A DNA stretch of 64,000 nt from positions 186,001-250,000 of the forward strand of contig CAVVVW010000028.1 of NCBI GenBank assembly GCA_963751775.1, read 5' to 3'. Source of the DNA: CADEEN01 sp963751775. GTDB taxonomy: Bacteria > Pseudomonadota > Gammaproteobacteria > Burkholderiales > Burkholderiaceae_C. The number at the start of each line of letters is the position of its first letter. Positions within the stretch are counted from its first letter, which is position 1. Shown here piece by piece: positions 9,884 to 19,180 of the stretch. Under the pieces are notes generated by a model. That model made no database searches. It worked only from the letters and a program-made list of their open reading frames with translations, and was not told where the DNA came from. Both the position numbers and the translations under genes were made by a program.

Positions 9884-10885
9884 ATGATCCGTCGCACTCT
9901 CGCCGGCGCTGCTGCAGCGCTGGCCCTGTTCATGGCCCCTGCGTTCGCGCAGGAAACCTGGCCGAGCAAGCCGGTGAAGATCGTCAGCCCGTTCCCCGCC
10001 GGGGGCACCAGCGACATCATGGCCCGCATGGTCGCCGAGGCCATGAGCAAGGAACTGGGCCAGCAGTTCATCGTCGAAAACATCGGCGGGGCCGGCGGCA
10101 CGATCGGCACGCTGCGCGCCAAGAGCATGCCGGCCGATGGCTACACGATGATCCAGACCGGTGTCGGCCAGAACGCGGTCGCGCATGGCCTGGACCCGAA
10201 GCTCGGCTACGACTCGATGAAGGACTTCGTGCACCTGGCCCAGGTGCACTCGGGCCCGAACGTGCTGGTGGTGCATCCAAGCACGCCGTTCAAGACCTTC
10301 AAGGAGCTGATCGACTACGTGCGCGCCAACCCCGGCAAGCTGAACTACGGCTACACCCACGCGGCCTCGGGGCACATGGCGATGGAGCTGATGAAGCTCG
10401 AGGGCAGCAAGTGCGCGCCGGCGGTCAAGGACTGCAAGGCGCTGTTCATGGTCGGCATCCCCTACCGCGGCGGTGGCCCGATGATGCAGGACCTGCTGGG
10501 CGGCCAGATCCCGCTGATGTACATCAACCAGGACGTGGCGCTGCCGCACGTCAAGGCCGGCAAGCTGCGCGCGCTGGCGGTGAGCAGCCTGCAGCGCAAC
10601 CCGCTGTACCCGGACACGCCGACGGTGGCCGAGAGCGGCATTCCCGGCTTCCAGGCCCTGTCCTGGTCGGGCATGTCCGCGCTCAAGGGCACGCCGCAGC
10701 CGATCGTCGACAAGATGGAGGCCACGCTGCGCAAGGTGATGACCTCGCCCGAGATCAAGCAGCGCCTCGAGTCGGTCGGCTTCGTCGTGCCGGCGCCTGG
10801 CGCGGCCAGCTACACCAAGTTCGTGCAGAGCGAATTGGACCTGTGGACCCGCGTGATCAAGACCGCGGGCATCAAGCCGGAGTGA
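9884..10885 (+). CDS. Bug/TctC-family periplasmic solute receptor
   Basis: 333-residue tripartite-tricarboxylate-type binding protein. It has a signal peptide (hydrophobic AAAALALFMAP, cleavage after AFA), the family opening WPSKPVKIVSPFPAGGTSD, then the ENIGGAGGTIG loop and the IPYRGGGPMMQDLLGGQI segment. The start at 9884 is chosen over the in-frame ATG at 9872 because GGAG at 9874 gives it a good ribosome site. No membrane subunits are nearby, as is normal for orphan Bug proteins. It lies between two sugar-acid dehydratase genes, so a sugar acid or related carboxylate is the likely ligand. Confidence 0.92.
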   Translation: MIRRTLAGAAAALALFMAPAFAQETWPSKPVKIVSPFPAGGTSDIMARMVAEAMSKELGQQFIVENIGGAGGTIGTLRAKSMPADGYTMIQTGVGQNAVAHGLDPKLGYDSMKDFVHLAQVHSGPNVLVVHPSTPFKTFKELIDYVRANPGKLNYGYTHAASGHMAMELMKLEGSKCAPAVKDCKALFMVGIPYRGGGPMMQDLLGGQIPLMYINQDVALPHVKAGKLRALAVSSLQRNPLYPDTPTVAESGIPGFQALSWSGMSALKGTPQPIVDKMEATLRKVMTSPEIKQRLESVGFVVPAPGAASYTKFVQSELDLWTRVIKTAGIKPE

Positions 10886-10892
10886 GGACAGC

Positions 10893-12080
10893 ATGAGCGA
10901 ACGCCTGATCCAGGCCAACCCGCTCGCCGCCGGACTGGCGGCGGGCGCGGCGAGCACCGACCGCATCGAGTGGGTCAAGCTCTCGCTGGTCTTCCTGCCG
11001 CTGGCCACGCCGATCTCCGACGCCAAGGTGCTGACCGGGCGCCAGAAGCCGCTGACCGAGATCGCCTTCCTGTTCGCCGAAATCGCCACCCGCGAGGGCC
11101 ACGCCGGCATCGGCTTTTCGTACAGCAAGCGCGCCGGCGGCCGTGGCCAGTATGCGCACGCGAAGGAGATCGCCGACAACCTTCTCGGAGAAGACCCGAA
11201 CGACATCGCGCGGCTGTGGGAGAAGCTGATCTGGGCCGGCGCCAGCGTCGGGCGCAGCGGCCTGGCCACGCAGGCCATCGCGGCCTTCGACACCGCGCTG
11301 TGGGACTTGAAGGCCAAGCGCGCCAAGTTGCCGCTGGCCAAGCTGCTGGGCGCGCACCGCGACGCGGTGCAGTGCTACAACACCTCGGGCGGCTACCTCT
11401 CGTCGCCGCTGTCCGAGGTGCTGGCGAATGTCGAGAAGTCGCTCGAACGCGGCATCGGCGGCATCAAGATCAAGGTCGGCCAGCCCGACCCGATGGTCGA
11501 CTACGAGCGCGTGAAGGCCGTGCACAAGCTGATCGATGGCCGCGTGCACATGATGATCGACGCCAACCAGCAATGGGACCGCGTCACCGCGCAACGCTTC
11601 GGCAAGCTGGTCGAGCCGCTGAACCTGACCTGGATCGAGGAGCCGCTCGACGCCTGGGACGCCGAGGGCCACGCCAACCTGGCCGCGATGTTGGACACGC
11701 CGATCGCCACCGGTGAGATGCTGACCAGCGTGGCCGAGCATTGGGAGTTGATCCGCCAGCGCAGCGTCGACTTCATCCAGCCCGACGCGCCACGCGTCGG
11801 CGGCATCACGCCGTTCCTGAAGATCATGGCCCTGGCCGACCAGGCACGCCTGCGCCTGGCACCGCACTTCGCGATGGAGATCCATCTGCACCTGAGCGCG
11901 GCATACCCGCACGAGCCCTGGGTCGAGCACTTCGAGTGGCTCGAGCCGATGTTCAACGAGCGATTGCAGATCAAGGACGGTCGCATGGTCGTGCCCAACC
12001 GCCCTGGGCTGGGCTTCTCGCTCAGCGAGCAGGCCATGCGCTGGACGGCCGAGAGCGCACAGTTCGGCAAGCGGCCTTAG
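10893..12080 (+). CDS. Enolase-superfamily sugar diacid dehydratase (L-talarate/galactarate dehydratase-like)
   Basis: 395-residue mandelate racemase/muconate lactonizing enzyme family member. The catalytic KxK motif is in IKIKVGQPDP, metal ligands are in MMIDANQQWD, WIEEPLDAWD and IATGEML, and the second acid/base His is in LAPHFAMEIHLHL, the layout of galactarate/talarate dehydratases. It abstracts the alpha proton of a sugar acid and eliminates water. It begins 7 bp after the Bug receptor stop with GAGGA before the ATG, so the two form an operon, likely with the UxuA-like gene. The precise aldarate substrate is inferred, not shown. Confidence 0.82.
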   Translation: MSERLIQANPLAAGLAAGAASTDRIEWVKLSLVFLPLATPISDAKVLTGRQKPLTEIAFLFAEIATREGHAGIGFSYSKRAGGRGQYAHAKEIADNLLGEDPNDIARLWEKLIWAGASVGRSGLATQAIAAFDTALWDLKAKRAKLPLAKLLGAHRDAVQCYNTSGGYLSSPLSEVLANVEKSLERGIGGIKIKVGQPDPMVDYERVKAVHKLIDGRVHMMIDANQQWDRVTAQRFGKLVEPLNLTWIEEPLDAWDAEGHANLAAMLDTPIATGEMLTSVAEHWELIRQRSVDFIQPDAPRVGGITPFLKIMALADQARLRLAPHFAMEIHLHLSAAYPHEPWVEHFEWLEPMFNERLQIKDGRMVVPNRPGLGFSLSEQAMRWTAESAQFGKRP

Positions 12081-12103
12081 CCGATCAAGCGAGGCCTCGG
12101 CAT

Positions 12104-12308
12104 ATGGAAGAATGGACCGCGGCGGCGCGTCGGCCAGGCCATCACGCCCGACGAATTCGAGGCCCTGTCCGACGCGCAACTCGCGCGCCTGGTGCCCAAG
12201 GCCTACCGCGAGTTCTTCCCGGGCAAGGAGAACTGCGCCGACGGCCACTTCTACCTGCACGACGGCACGGCCTGGAGTTTCTACAAGGGCGACCTGCTCG
12301 ACGACTGA
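12104..12308 (+). CDS. Small hypothetical protein (one frameshift)
   Basis: About 67 residues when one G of the GCGGCGGCG run near 12122 is removed, giving MEEWTAARVGQAITPDEFEA at the start and HFYLHDGTAWSFYKGDLLDD at the end. It is acidic and cytoplasmic-looking, without a recognised domain. It follows the sugar diacid dehydratase by 23 bp and overlaps the 3' end of the convergent membrane gene by 28 bp. The clean composition of the repaired frame supports a real gene; its function is unknown. Confidence 0.5.
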
Positions 12309-12755
12309 GCGCCGGCGCGGCGCCGGCACGCAGGGCCTTCGTCAACCGGCGCTTGCCGCCGCCAGGCCTGCAGCGCCAGCAGCAGCAAGGCGCCGCTGAT
12401 CGTGCTCACCCCCAGCCTGCTGTCGGCCAGCAACGCGGGCAATTGCAGCAGGGATTCCGGGCTCTTCTGCTCGACGTAGCGCGCCAGCTCGAGCACCTGC
12501 CCGGCGCTCAGACGCAGCGCATCGTCGAGCGTGGCGCTGGCGCCGTGCCAGCGGGTGGCCGGCAACAGGCTGGCGAACGCGCCGGCGGCGATGGCCACCA
12601 GCGCCAGTGGGCCGACGGGGCGCAGCAAGCCATTGAGCAGGCGCACGCGCTAGCGTCGGCGGCGCCTCGGCGAACAGGTCGGCCACCAGGGGTGCCAACT
12701 CAGGCGGCGGGTGCAGGGGTGGGGGATGCTGCGGTTCGGATCGCGGCGGTGACAT
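12281..12755 (-). CDS. Small proline-rich membrane protein of unknown function (one frameshift)
   Basis: About 157 residues after one frame repair near 12645. The N-terminus is proline-rich (MSPPRSEPQHPPPLHPPPEL). A hydrophobic segment PLALVAIAAGAFASLL follows, then a helical stretch and a second hydrophobic segment near ISGALLLLALQAW. Two membrane helices are therefore likely. No family is recognised. The ATG at 12755 faces the Ldh-family gene's 3' end, and the 98-bp gap to 12853 shows no other feature. Confidence 0.5.
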
Positions 12756-12853
12756 CGGCGGCCCTTGCGATCAGTGAAAGAAGGCGCAGCCTAGCGCCCG
12801 GTTGTGACAATTAGGTTTCCGCGCCGTGCGCAATTGCAAGCAAGTCTTTCGCG

Positions 12854-13933
12854 TCAGGCCACGCCGGCGGCCGCATTCACTGCCGCCGCGTCCAGGCCGA
12901 GCTTGCCCGCCGCGTCGAGGATCTCCTGCCAGGTCGTGCCGTCGACCGGCACGCCCTCAGCCGTGCGCAGCTTGCGCTTGGCGCGCTCGGGCTCGCCGGC
13001 CACCAGCACCGCGTCGAAACCTTCGCGCGGCGGCGAGGCCTTGACCCAGTCGATGAAGGCCAGCGCCTCCTGCTCGAACGCCGCGCGCTCGCCGAGCACG
13101 GCCGGGTCGACCAGCACGCTGAACATGCCGTTCAGGATGCGTCGCTGCGAGGTGTCGTTGTCACGCTGCGTCATGCCCGAGGCCAGTGCGCCGCCGAGCA
13201 ACTCGGCCATCAAGGCCATGCCATAGCCCTTGTGCGCGCCGAAGGTGAGCAGGGCGCCGAACGGCGGCACCACGGTGTAACGCGGGTCCTGCGTCGGCCG
13301 CCCCTGGTCGTCGATCAGGTGGTCCGGCGGCACCAACTCGCCCTTGTTCATCGCCACCCGCGTCTTGCCCTGCGCGATCACGCTGGTGGCGAAGTCCAGG
13401 ATCACCGGCTCGCGGCCGCTGAACGGCACACCGGCGCAGAAGGGGTTGGTGCCGAAGCGCGCATCGGCGCCGCCGAACGGCGCGACGATGCCGCGCGCGA
13501 TGACGTTGACGAAGTGCATCGACACCAGCCCCGCAGCCGCCGCCTGCTCGGCCCAGGCGCCGATGCGGCCGAGGTGGTGCGCGTTGCCCAGCGCGACGAT
13601 GCAGCTGCCATGTTCCCTGGCGCGGGCGATGCCCAGCGCCATCGCTTCCTGGCCGATGACCTGGCCGAAGCCCGCCCCGCCATCCAGCCGCAGCATGGCA
13701 CCGGCGTCGAGCACAGTGCGCACATGGGTGTTGGGTTTGAGCCCGCCTTGCAGATAGGCCTCGGCGTAGCGCGGCAGCATGCCGATGCCGTGCGAGTCGT
13801 GGCCGCTGAGGTTGGCCTCGATCAGGTTGCCGGCCACGGCCTCGACTTCGGCCGGGCTGCTGCCGAAGCCGCGCACGAAGATCCGAATCGCCGTGTTCAA
13901 ACGGGCCAGGGCGATGGTGTGCGTCAGGCTCAT
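12854..13933 (-). CDS. Malate/L-lactate dehydrogenase family oxidoreductase
   Basis: 359-residue NAD(P)-dependent enzyme of the Ldh2/MDH2/YlbC family, unrelated to Rossmann-fold lactate dehydrogenase. It reduces 2-oxo acids or oxidises 2-hydroxy acids. The family signature GHDSHGIGMLPRY carries the catalytic His, and GTNPFCAGVPF and AHKGYGMALMAELLGGAL are also typical. The start at 13933 (MSLTHTIALARL) is preferred to an upstream in-frame ATG at 13969 that lacks a family match. The intact frame is transcribed divergently from the HMG-CoA-lyase-type gene, and the 73-bp intergenic region probably holds both promoters. Confidence 0.88.
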   Translation of the reverse strand: MSLTHTIALARLNTAIRIFVRGFGSSPAEVEAVAGNLIEANLSGHDSHGIGMLPRYAEAYLQGGLKPNTHVRTVLDAGAMLRLDGGAGFGQVIGQEAMALGIARAREHGSCIVALGNAHHLGRIGAWAEQAAAAGLVSMHFVNVIARGIVAPFGGADARFGTNPFCAGVPFSGREPVILDFATSVIAQGKTRVAMNKGELVPPDHLIDDQGRPTQDPRYTVVPPFGALLTFGAHKGYGMALMAELLGGALASGMTQRDNDTSQRRILNGMFSVLVDPAVLGERAAFEQEALAFIDWVKASPPREGFDAVLVAGEPERAKRKLRTAEGVPVDGTTWQEILDAAGKLGLDAAAVNAAAGVA

Positions 13934-14006
13934 GCGGGTCTTTCCGGGGCTGTGGTGGCAGGCAGCCAATCCTAGACCGAAGCCGCAGCACGGCTACAGT
14001 GCGGCC

Positions 14007-14926
14007 ATGAAGAGCCCAGACTTCGTCACCGTGCGCGAGGTCGGCCTGCGCGACGGCCTACAGATCCTGCCGCGCGTGCTGCCCACCGCGCGCAAGCTCG
14101 AGTGGATCCGCGCCGCACACGCGGCCGGGCTGCGCGAACTCGAGGTCGGCTCCTTCGTGCCGGCCAAGTTGATGCCGCAAGCTGGCCGACACCGCCGAGC
14201 TGGTCACCTTTGCGAAGACCTTGCCGGACTTGCTGCCGTCGGTGCTGGTGCCCAACCTGAAGGGCGCCGAACGGGCCATCGATGTGGCGGCGCATGCGCT
14301 GCTGGTCCCGCTGTCGGCGAGCCACGCCCACAGCCTGGCCAACCTGCGCAGGACGCCCGACGAGGTGGTGGCCGAGATCGGCCGCATCGTCGATCTGCGC
14401 GACGCGAAGGGCAGCGACTGCCTGGTCGAGGTCGGCCTGTCGACCGCCTTCGGTTGCACGATCCAGGGCCGCGTCGAACCGGCCGAGGTGCTGCGTCTCG
14501 TGCGCGCGGCGCTCGACGCCGGCGTCGACCGCATCGGCCTGGCCGACACCGTGGGCTACGCCGACCCGCTGCAGGTGAAGGCCCTGTTCGAGCAGGCGCT
14601 CGGCGTGGCCGGCGACGAAGCTCTCGTGCGGCCACTTCCACGACACCCGCGGCCTGGGTTCGGCCAACGTGTTCGCCGCCTGGCAGACCGGCATCCGTCG
14701 CTTCGACGCCTGCACCGGCGGCATCGGCGGTTGTCCGCACGCGCCCGGCGCAAGCGGCAACGTGGCCACCGAAGACCTGGCGTATCTGTTCGCCAGCATG
14801 GGCGTGCCGACGGGCCTCGACTTCAAGGCCCTGATCGCGCTGCGCGGGCAGATCGCACAATGGCTGGACGGTGAGTCGCTGTACGGCGCGATCTGGCGCG
14901 CCGGCCTGCCCAGGACCCTCGCATGA
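14007..14926 (+). CDS. HMG-CoA lyase-type (DRE-TIM) enzyme (two frameshifts)
   Basis: About 305 residues after repair of single-base shifts near 14178 and 14625. DRE-TIM metallolyase features are clear: REVGLRDGLQ at the N-terminus (catalytic Arg and Asp), the metal-binding GHFHDTRG near 14635, and the active-site Cys loop GGIGGCPHAPGASGN near 14715. Enzymes of this type cleave 3-hydroxy-3-methylglutaryl-CoA or relatives such as citramalyl-CoA to acetyl-CoA plus a keto acid. The stop overlaps the CaiB start by 4 bp (ATGA). TACAGT lies at 13995-14000, very close to the start. With the neighbouring CoA transferase and hydratase it suggests breakdown of a branched dicarboxylic acid. Confidence 0.83.
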
Positions 14927-16131
14927 ACACAAGCACCGCGCACCCGATTCCGCAGCCGCTCGCGGGCCTGCGCGTCGTCGAGTTCACGCACATGGTGATG
15001 GGCCCGACCTGCGGCATGGTGCTGGCCGACCTGGGCGCCGAAGTGATCAAGGTCGAGCCGATCGAGGGCGACCGCACGCGCACCCTGCTCGGCGCCGGCG
15101 CCGGCTTCTTCCCGATGTTCAACCGCAACAAGAAGAGCATCCAGATCGACCTGCACAAGCCGGCCGGTGCCGCGGCCGCGCGACGCCTGGCGGCCAGCGC
15201 CGACGTGGTAGCCGAGAACTTCAAGCCCGGCACGATGGCCAAGTACGGCCTCGACCACGCGTCGCTGTCAACGGACAACCCGCGCCTGATCTACGCCAGC
15301 CTGAAGGGCTTCCTGCCCGGGCCCTACGACCACCGCACGGCGCTCGACGAGGTGGTGCAGATGATGGGTGGCCTGGCCTACATGACCGGCCGGCCCGGCG
15401 ACCCGCTGCGCGCCGGCACCTCGGTCAACGACATCATGGGTGGCATGTTCGGCGCCATCGCGATCCTCGGCGCGCTGATCCAGCGCGGCATCAGCGGCCG
15501 CGGCATGGAGGTGCAGGCGGCGCTGTACGAGAACAACATCTTCCTCGTCGGCCAGCACATGCTGCAGTACGCCATCACCGGCCAGCCGGCCGCACCGATG
15601 CCCGCGCGCATCAGCCCGTGGGCGATCTACGACGTGTTCACGGTCAAGGACGGCGAGCAGGTCTTTCTCGCTGCGGTCAGCGATGCACAGTGGCTCACCT
15701 TCTGCGACGCGCTCGGTCTTGCGGACCTGAAGGCCGATCCGCGCTACGCGCGCAACAATGAGCGCGTGAAGCTGCGCGAAGAATTGCTGGCCGATTTGCG
15801 CCGGCGCTTGGCGCCGCGCAGCGCCGCCGAGATCTCGCGCACGATGGAAGATGCTGGTCTGCCGTTCGCACCGATCATGAAGCCCGAGGACCTGCTCGAC
15901 GACCCGCACCTGCTGGCCACCGGCGGCCTGGCCGACATCCAGCTCACCGACGGCGTGCGCGCCGGCCAGACTGTGAAGACCACGCTGTTCCCGTTCACGC
16001 TCGACGGCGAACGCCTGGGCGTGCAGCTCAACCCGCCCCGGCGCGGCGAACACACCCGCGAAGTGCTGCTCGAGGTCGGCGTGAGCGATGCCGAGATCGA
16101 CGCGCTGATCGAATCCCACGCGGTGGCCTGA
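14923..16131 (+). CDS. CaiB/BaiF (family III) CoA transferase
   Basis: 402 residues with an intact frame. Family III CoA transferase that moves CoA between carboxylic acids through an aspartyl-CoA thioester. Family features include LRVVEFTHMVMGPTCGMVLA at the N-terminus, NRNKKSIQIDL, ENFKPGTMAKYGLD, and the catalytic Asp in TALDEVVQMMGGLAYMTG. Its start overlaps the lyase stop, and a Bug receptor follows 38 bp downstream. In this context it would activate the acid that the upstream lyase cleaves. The substrate is not determined by the sequence; succinyl-CoA is a common donor. Confidence 0.9.
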   Translation: MNTSTAHPIPQPLAGLRVVEFTHMVMGPTCGMVLADLGAEVIKVEPIEGDRTRTLLGAGAGFFPMFNRNKKSIQIDLHKPAGAAAARRLAASADVVAENFKPGTMAKYGLDHASLSTDNPRLIYASLKGFLPGPYDHRTALDEVVQMMGGLAYMTGRPGDPLRAGTSVNDIMGGMFGAIAILGALIQRGISGRGMEVQAALYENNIFLVGQHMLQYAITGQPAAPMPARISPWAIYDVFTVKDGEQVFLAAVSDAQWLTFCDALGLADLKADPRYARNNERVKLREELLADLRRRLAPRSAAEISRTMEDAGLPFAPIMKPEDLLDDPHLLATGGLADIQLTDGVRAGQTVKTTLFPFTLDGERLGVQLNPPRRGEHTREVLLEVGVSDAEIDALIESHAVA

Positions 16132-16169
16132 ATGCCACCGACCGATCCATTGCCAACGGAGACAACACG

Positions 16170-17150
16170 ATGTCCAAGCCATTGCTGAATCGCCGCCGCC
16201 TGCTCGGCGCGGCGCTCGTCGCCGCGTTGACTGCGCCCGCGCTGGCGCAGGTCGGCGACAAGACCGTCAGGTTCATCCTGCCCAACGCCACCGGCTCGGG
16301 CGTCGACGCCATCACGCGCGCGGCGCAGCCGGCGCTGGCCAAGGCGCTGGGCTTCGCGGTGGTGGTCGAGAACCAGCCCGGCGCCGGCGGCATCGTCGGC
16401 CTGCAGGCGCTGACGCGCGCGGCGCCCGACGGCATGACGCTGTCGGTGGTGTCGAACAACGTGGTGATCTTCCCCAGCGTCTACAAGACGCTGCCGTTCG
16501 ACATGCCGGGCGACTTCACGCCGATCGCCATCGTCGGCGCGACGCCGATCGTGCTGGTGGTCAACCCGAACAAGGTGCGCGGCCAAGGACTCGAAGGAGT
16601 TCGCCGCGCTGCTCAAGGCCAAGCCCGGCGAGCTGAACTACGCCTCGGGCGGCAACGGCACCATCCTGCACCTGGCCGCGGCGATGTATGTCGACGAAGC
16701 CGGCGCCAAGGCGCGGCACATTCCGTACAAGGGCGTCGGGCCCGATGGTCACCGACCTGATCGGCGGCCAGGTCGACTTCGCGACCGCGGCGCTGCCCAG
16801 CGTGCAGCAGCACATCAAGAGCGGCGCGCTGCGCGCCATCGGCATCGGCGGGCCGCAGCGCACGCCGGCCGCGCCGGAGATCCCGACCTTCGTCGAGCAG
16901 GGGCTGCCCGGCTACGTCGTCGAGGCCTGGTTCGCGGTGATCGGGCCCAAGGGCATGACCGCCGCCGACGTCAAGCGCGTGCACGAGGCGGTGAGCGCCG
17001 CCTTCGCCGACCCGGCGGTGAAGGAGGCGATGGCCAAGCAGGGCAACATCGATCAACATCAGCACGCCGGAGTTCGCGCAGCAGTACTTCCGCAGCGAGC
17101 TGGCGAAGTACGCCAAGCTGGTGAAGAAGGCCGGCATCGAACTGCAATAG
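16170..17150 (+). CDS. Bug/TctC-family periplasmic solute receptor (three frameshifts)
   Basis: About 325 residues after repair near 16575, 16745 and 17050, each by removing one base. Signal peptide with twin Arg-rich start (LNRRRLLGAALVAAL) and cleavage after LAQ. Bug-family elements ENQPGAGGIVGLQAL, NYASGGNGTILHLAA, IPYKGVGPMVTDLIGGQVDF and a PEIPTFVEQGLPGY C-terminal motif are present. GGAGA lies 9 bases before the ATG. It sits inside the lyase/CoA transferase/aconitase operon and so probably captures that pathway's acid substrate. Confidence 0.85.
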
Positions 17151-17154
17151 GGCC

Positions 17155-19158
17155 ATGACCGCCGCCGAGCCGGTATCGATCAGGTTCGCGCCGCGTTGCC
17201 TGTTCCTCAGTGCCGATCCGGCGCAGTTGCGTGCGCAACTCGGCGGGCGTGCCGGTGCCGCTTGCCCAGGCGCGGCCGCTGCGCGACGACATCTCCACCG
17301 ACGAGATCACGCCGCTGCCGGTGATGGTGCACTTCGATGCCACGCTCGGCCGCTACCCCTACATCGGCTTCGCGGCCGGCGGCGAGCGCCCGATCGGTCG
17401 CGATGCCGTGCGGCGCGCGGGCATCGAGGTGGTCGTGGCCGGCAAGCGCTACGGCAAGGGCAGTTCGCGCGAGCACAGCGTGGTGGCCGAGCGCAGTCGC
17501 CGGCGTGCGCCTGGTGATCGCCGAGAGCTTCGAGCGCATCTACCGCCAGAACGCCGACAACGTCGGCCTGTTCACCAGCACCGATTTCGGCCTCGTCGAG
17601 CGCATCGTGCGCGGCGAGGCGATCGCGGTCGACGAACTGGTCGCCGGCCGCGACGCGCTTGCGGCGGCCGATGCTGCGCGCGGGCGGCCTGCTGGCCTAC
17701 GGCCGCCAGACGGCACGTACGTGCAGCCGCCCGACGCGACGGTCGGCGCACCGCAGACGCTGTTCGAGAAGATCGTTGCACGCCATGCGCTGGCGACGGA
17801 CGACACGCCGGCGCCGACGCATGTCGGTGCCGGCGGCTTCGTCAGCGCCGACTTGCGCTTCATCCACGAGTACTACACCGGCATGTGCGCGCACATGCTC
17901 GACCAGGCCTATGGCGCGGCGCTGCAGCTGCACGAGCCCGAGACCATCGTCACCTTCGAGGACCACCTGTCCTACGTGCACCGCAGCCCGGTGCATGTGC
18001 GCGACGGCCTCGTCGGCGGCGTGCTCGGCCTGTCGCGTGCGCACCGCGCGTTCGCGGCGCGATTCGGGCTCGTCGAGCACGGCTACCTGCAGCCACAGCT
18101 TGAAGCCGGTGACGAGGGCAACACCGGCTCCGAAGGCATCTCGCACGCGCTGATGGCCGAGCGCTATGCCTTGCCGGGCCAGCTGATCGTCGGCACCGAC
18201 TCGCACACGCCGCACAGCGGGGCCCTCGGCTGCGTGGCCTTCGGCGTCGGCACGCACCGACATGGCCAACGCCTTCGTCACCGGCGCTGTCCGGCTGACG
18301 ATGCCGGCGAGCTTGCGCATCGAGCTCGACGGCGACGCTGCCGGCGGGCGTGACGGCGAAGGACCTGGTGCTGCATCTGCTGGCCGAACCGTCGATCCGC
18401 GCCGGTGCCGGCATCGGCAAGGTGTTCGAGTTCGGCGGCGCGGGCGTGCGCGGCCTGTCGATCGACGAGCGTGCGACGCTGACCAACATGACGGCCGAGC
18501 TCGGTGGCTTCACCGGCATCGTCGAGCCCGATGCGGAAACCCTGCGCTTCCTGCGCGAGCGGCGCGGCGGCGATTTCAGGCTCGAGCCATGGATGAAGAG
18601 CGATCGTGGCGCCCCCTACGCCGCCACCCTGCACGTCGATTGCCAAGCCGCTGACGCCGATGGTCGCTCGCCCCGGCGATCCGGGCAATGGCGTGCCGCT
18701 GGCCACGCTGACCGAGCGCCCGCGCCTTGACATTGCGTACGGCGGCTCGTGCACGGCCGGCAAGCGCGCGGACTTCGACCACTACCACGCGGTACTGGTC
18801 TGGGCCGCATCGCACGGCTTGCGCGTGGCCGAGGGCGTGCGCCTGTACTTGCAGTTCGGCACGGTCGACGTGCGCGACTACTGCATCGCAGCGCGGCTAC
18901 CTCGACGCCTTCGACGCCGTCGGCGCCGAAGTGTTGCAGCCGGCCTGCGGCGCCTGCGCGAATTGCGGCCCGGGTTCGTCGACGGCGACCGGGACGGTGA
19001 CCGTCAGCGCGATCAACCGCAACTTCCCCGGCCGTTCTGGCCCGGGGCAGGTCTGGCTGGCCAGCCCACCGACGGTCGTCGCCAGCGCGATCGCCGGGCA
19101 CCTGTGTTCGTTCGCAGAACTGCGCGCGTCGGCATCGCGGCCGAACGCCGGTACCTGA
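17155..19158 (+). CDS. Aconitase-family hydratase, swivel domain first (LeuD-LeuC-like fusion; several frameshifts)
   Basis: About 660 residues after repair of roughly seven +1 shifts. The first third is the swivel (LeuD-like) domain, with RDDISTDEITPLP and the substrate loop GKGSSREHS. The rest is the iron-sulfur domain: GTDSHTPHSGALG, cluster Cys in GGSCTAGKRADFD near 18745, and CGACANCGPGSS near 18950 with the CxxC pair. LeuCD and aconitase add or remove water from 2-hydroxy-dicarboxylates. Swivel-before-core order occurs in AcnB but not in AcnA. It lies 4 bp after the Bug receptor, last in the lyase/CaiB operon. Likely substrates are methylmalate, citramalate or mesaconate-type acids; this is inference. 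Confidence 0.78.
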
Positions 19159-19180
19159 AGCGGCCGCGCCGACGAGCGGC

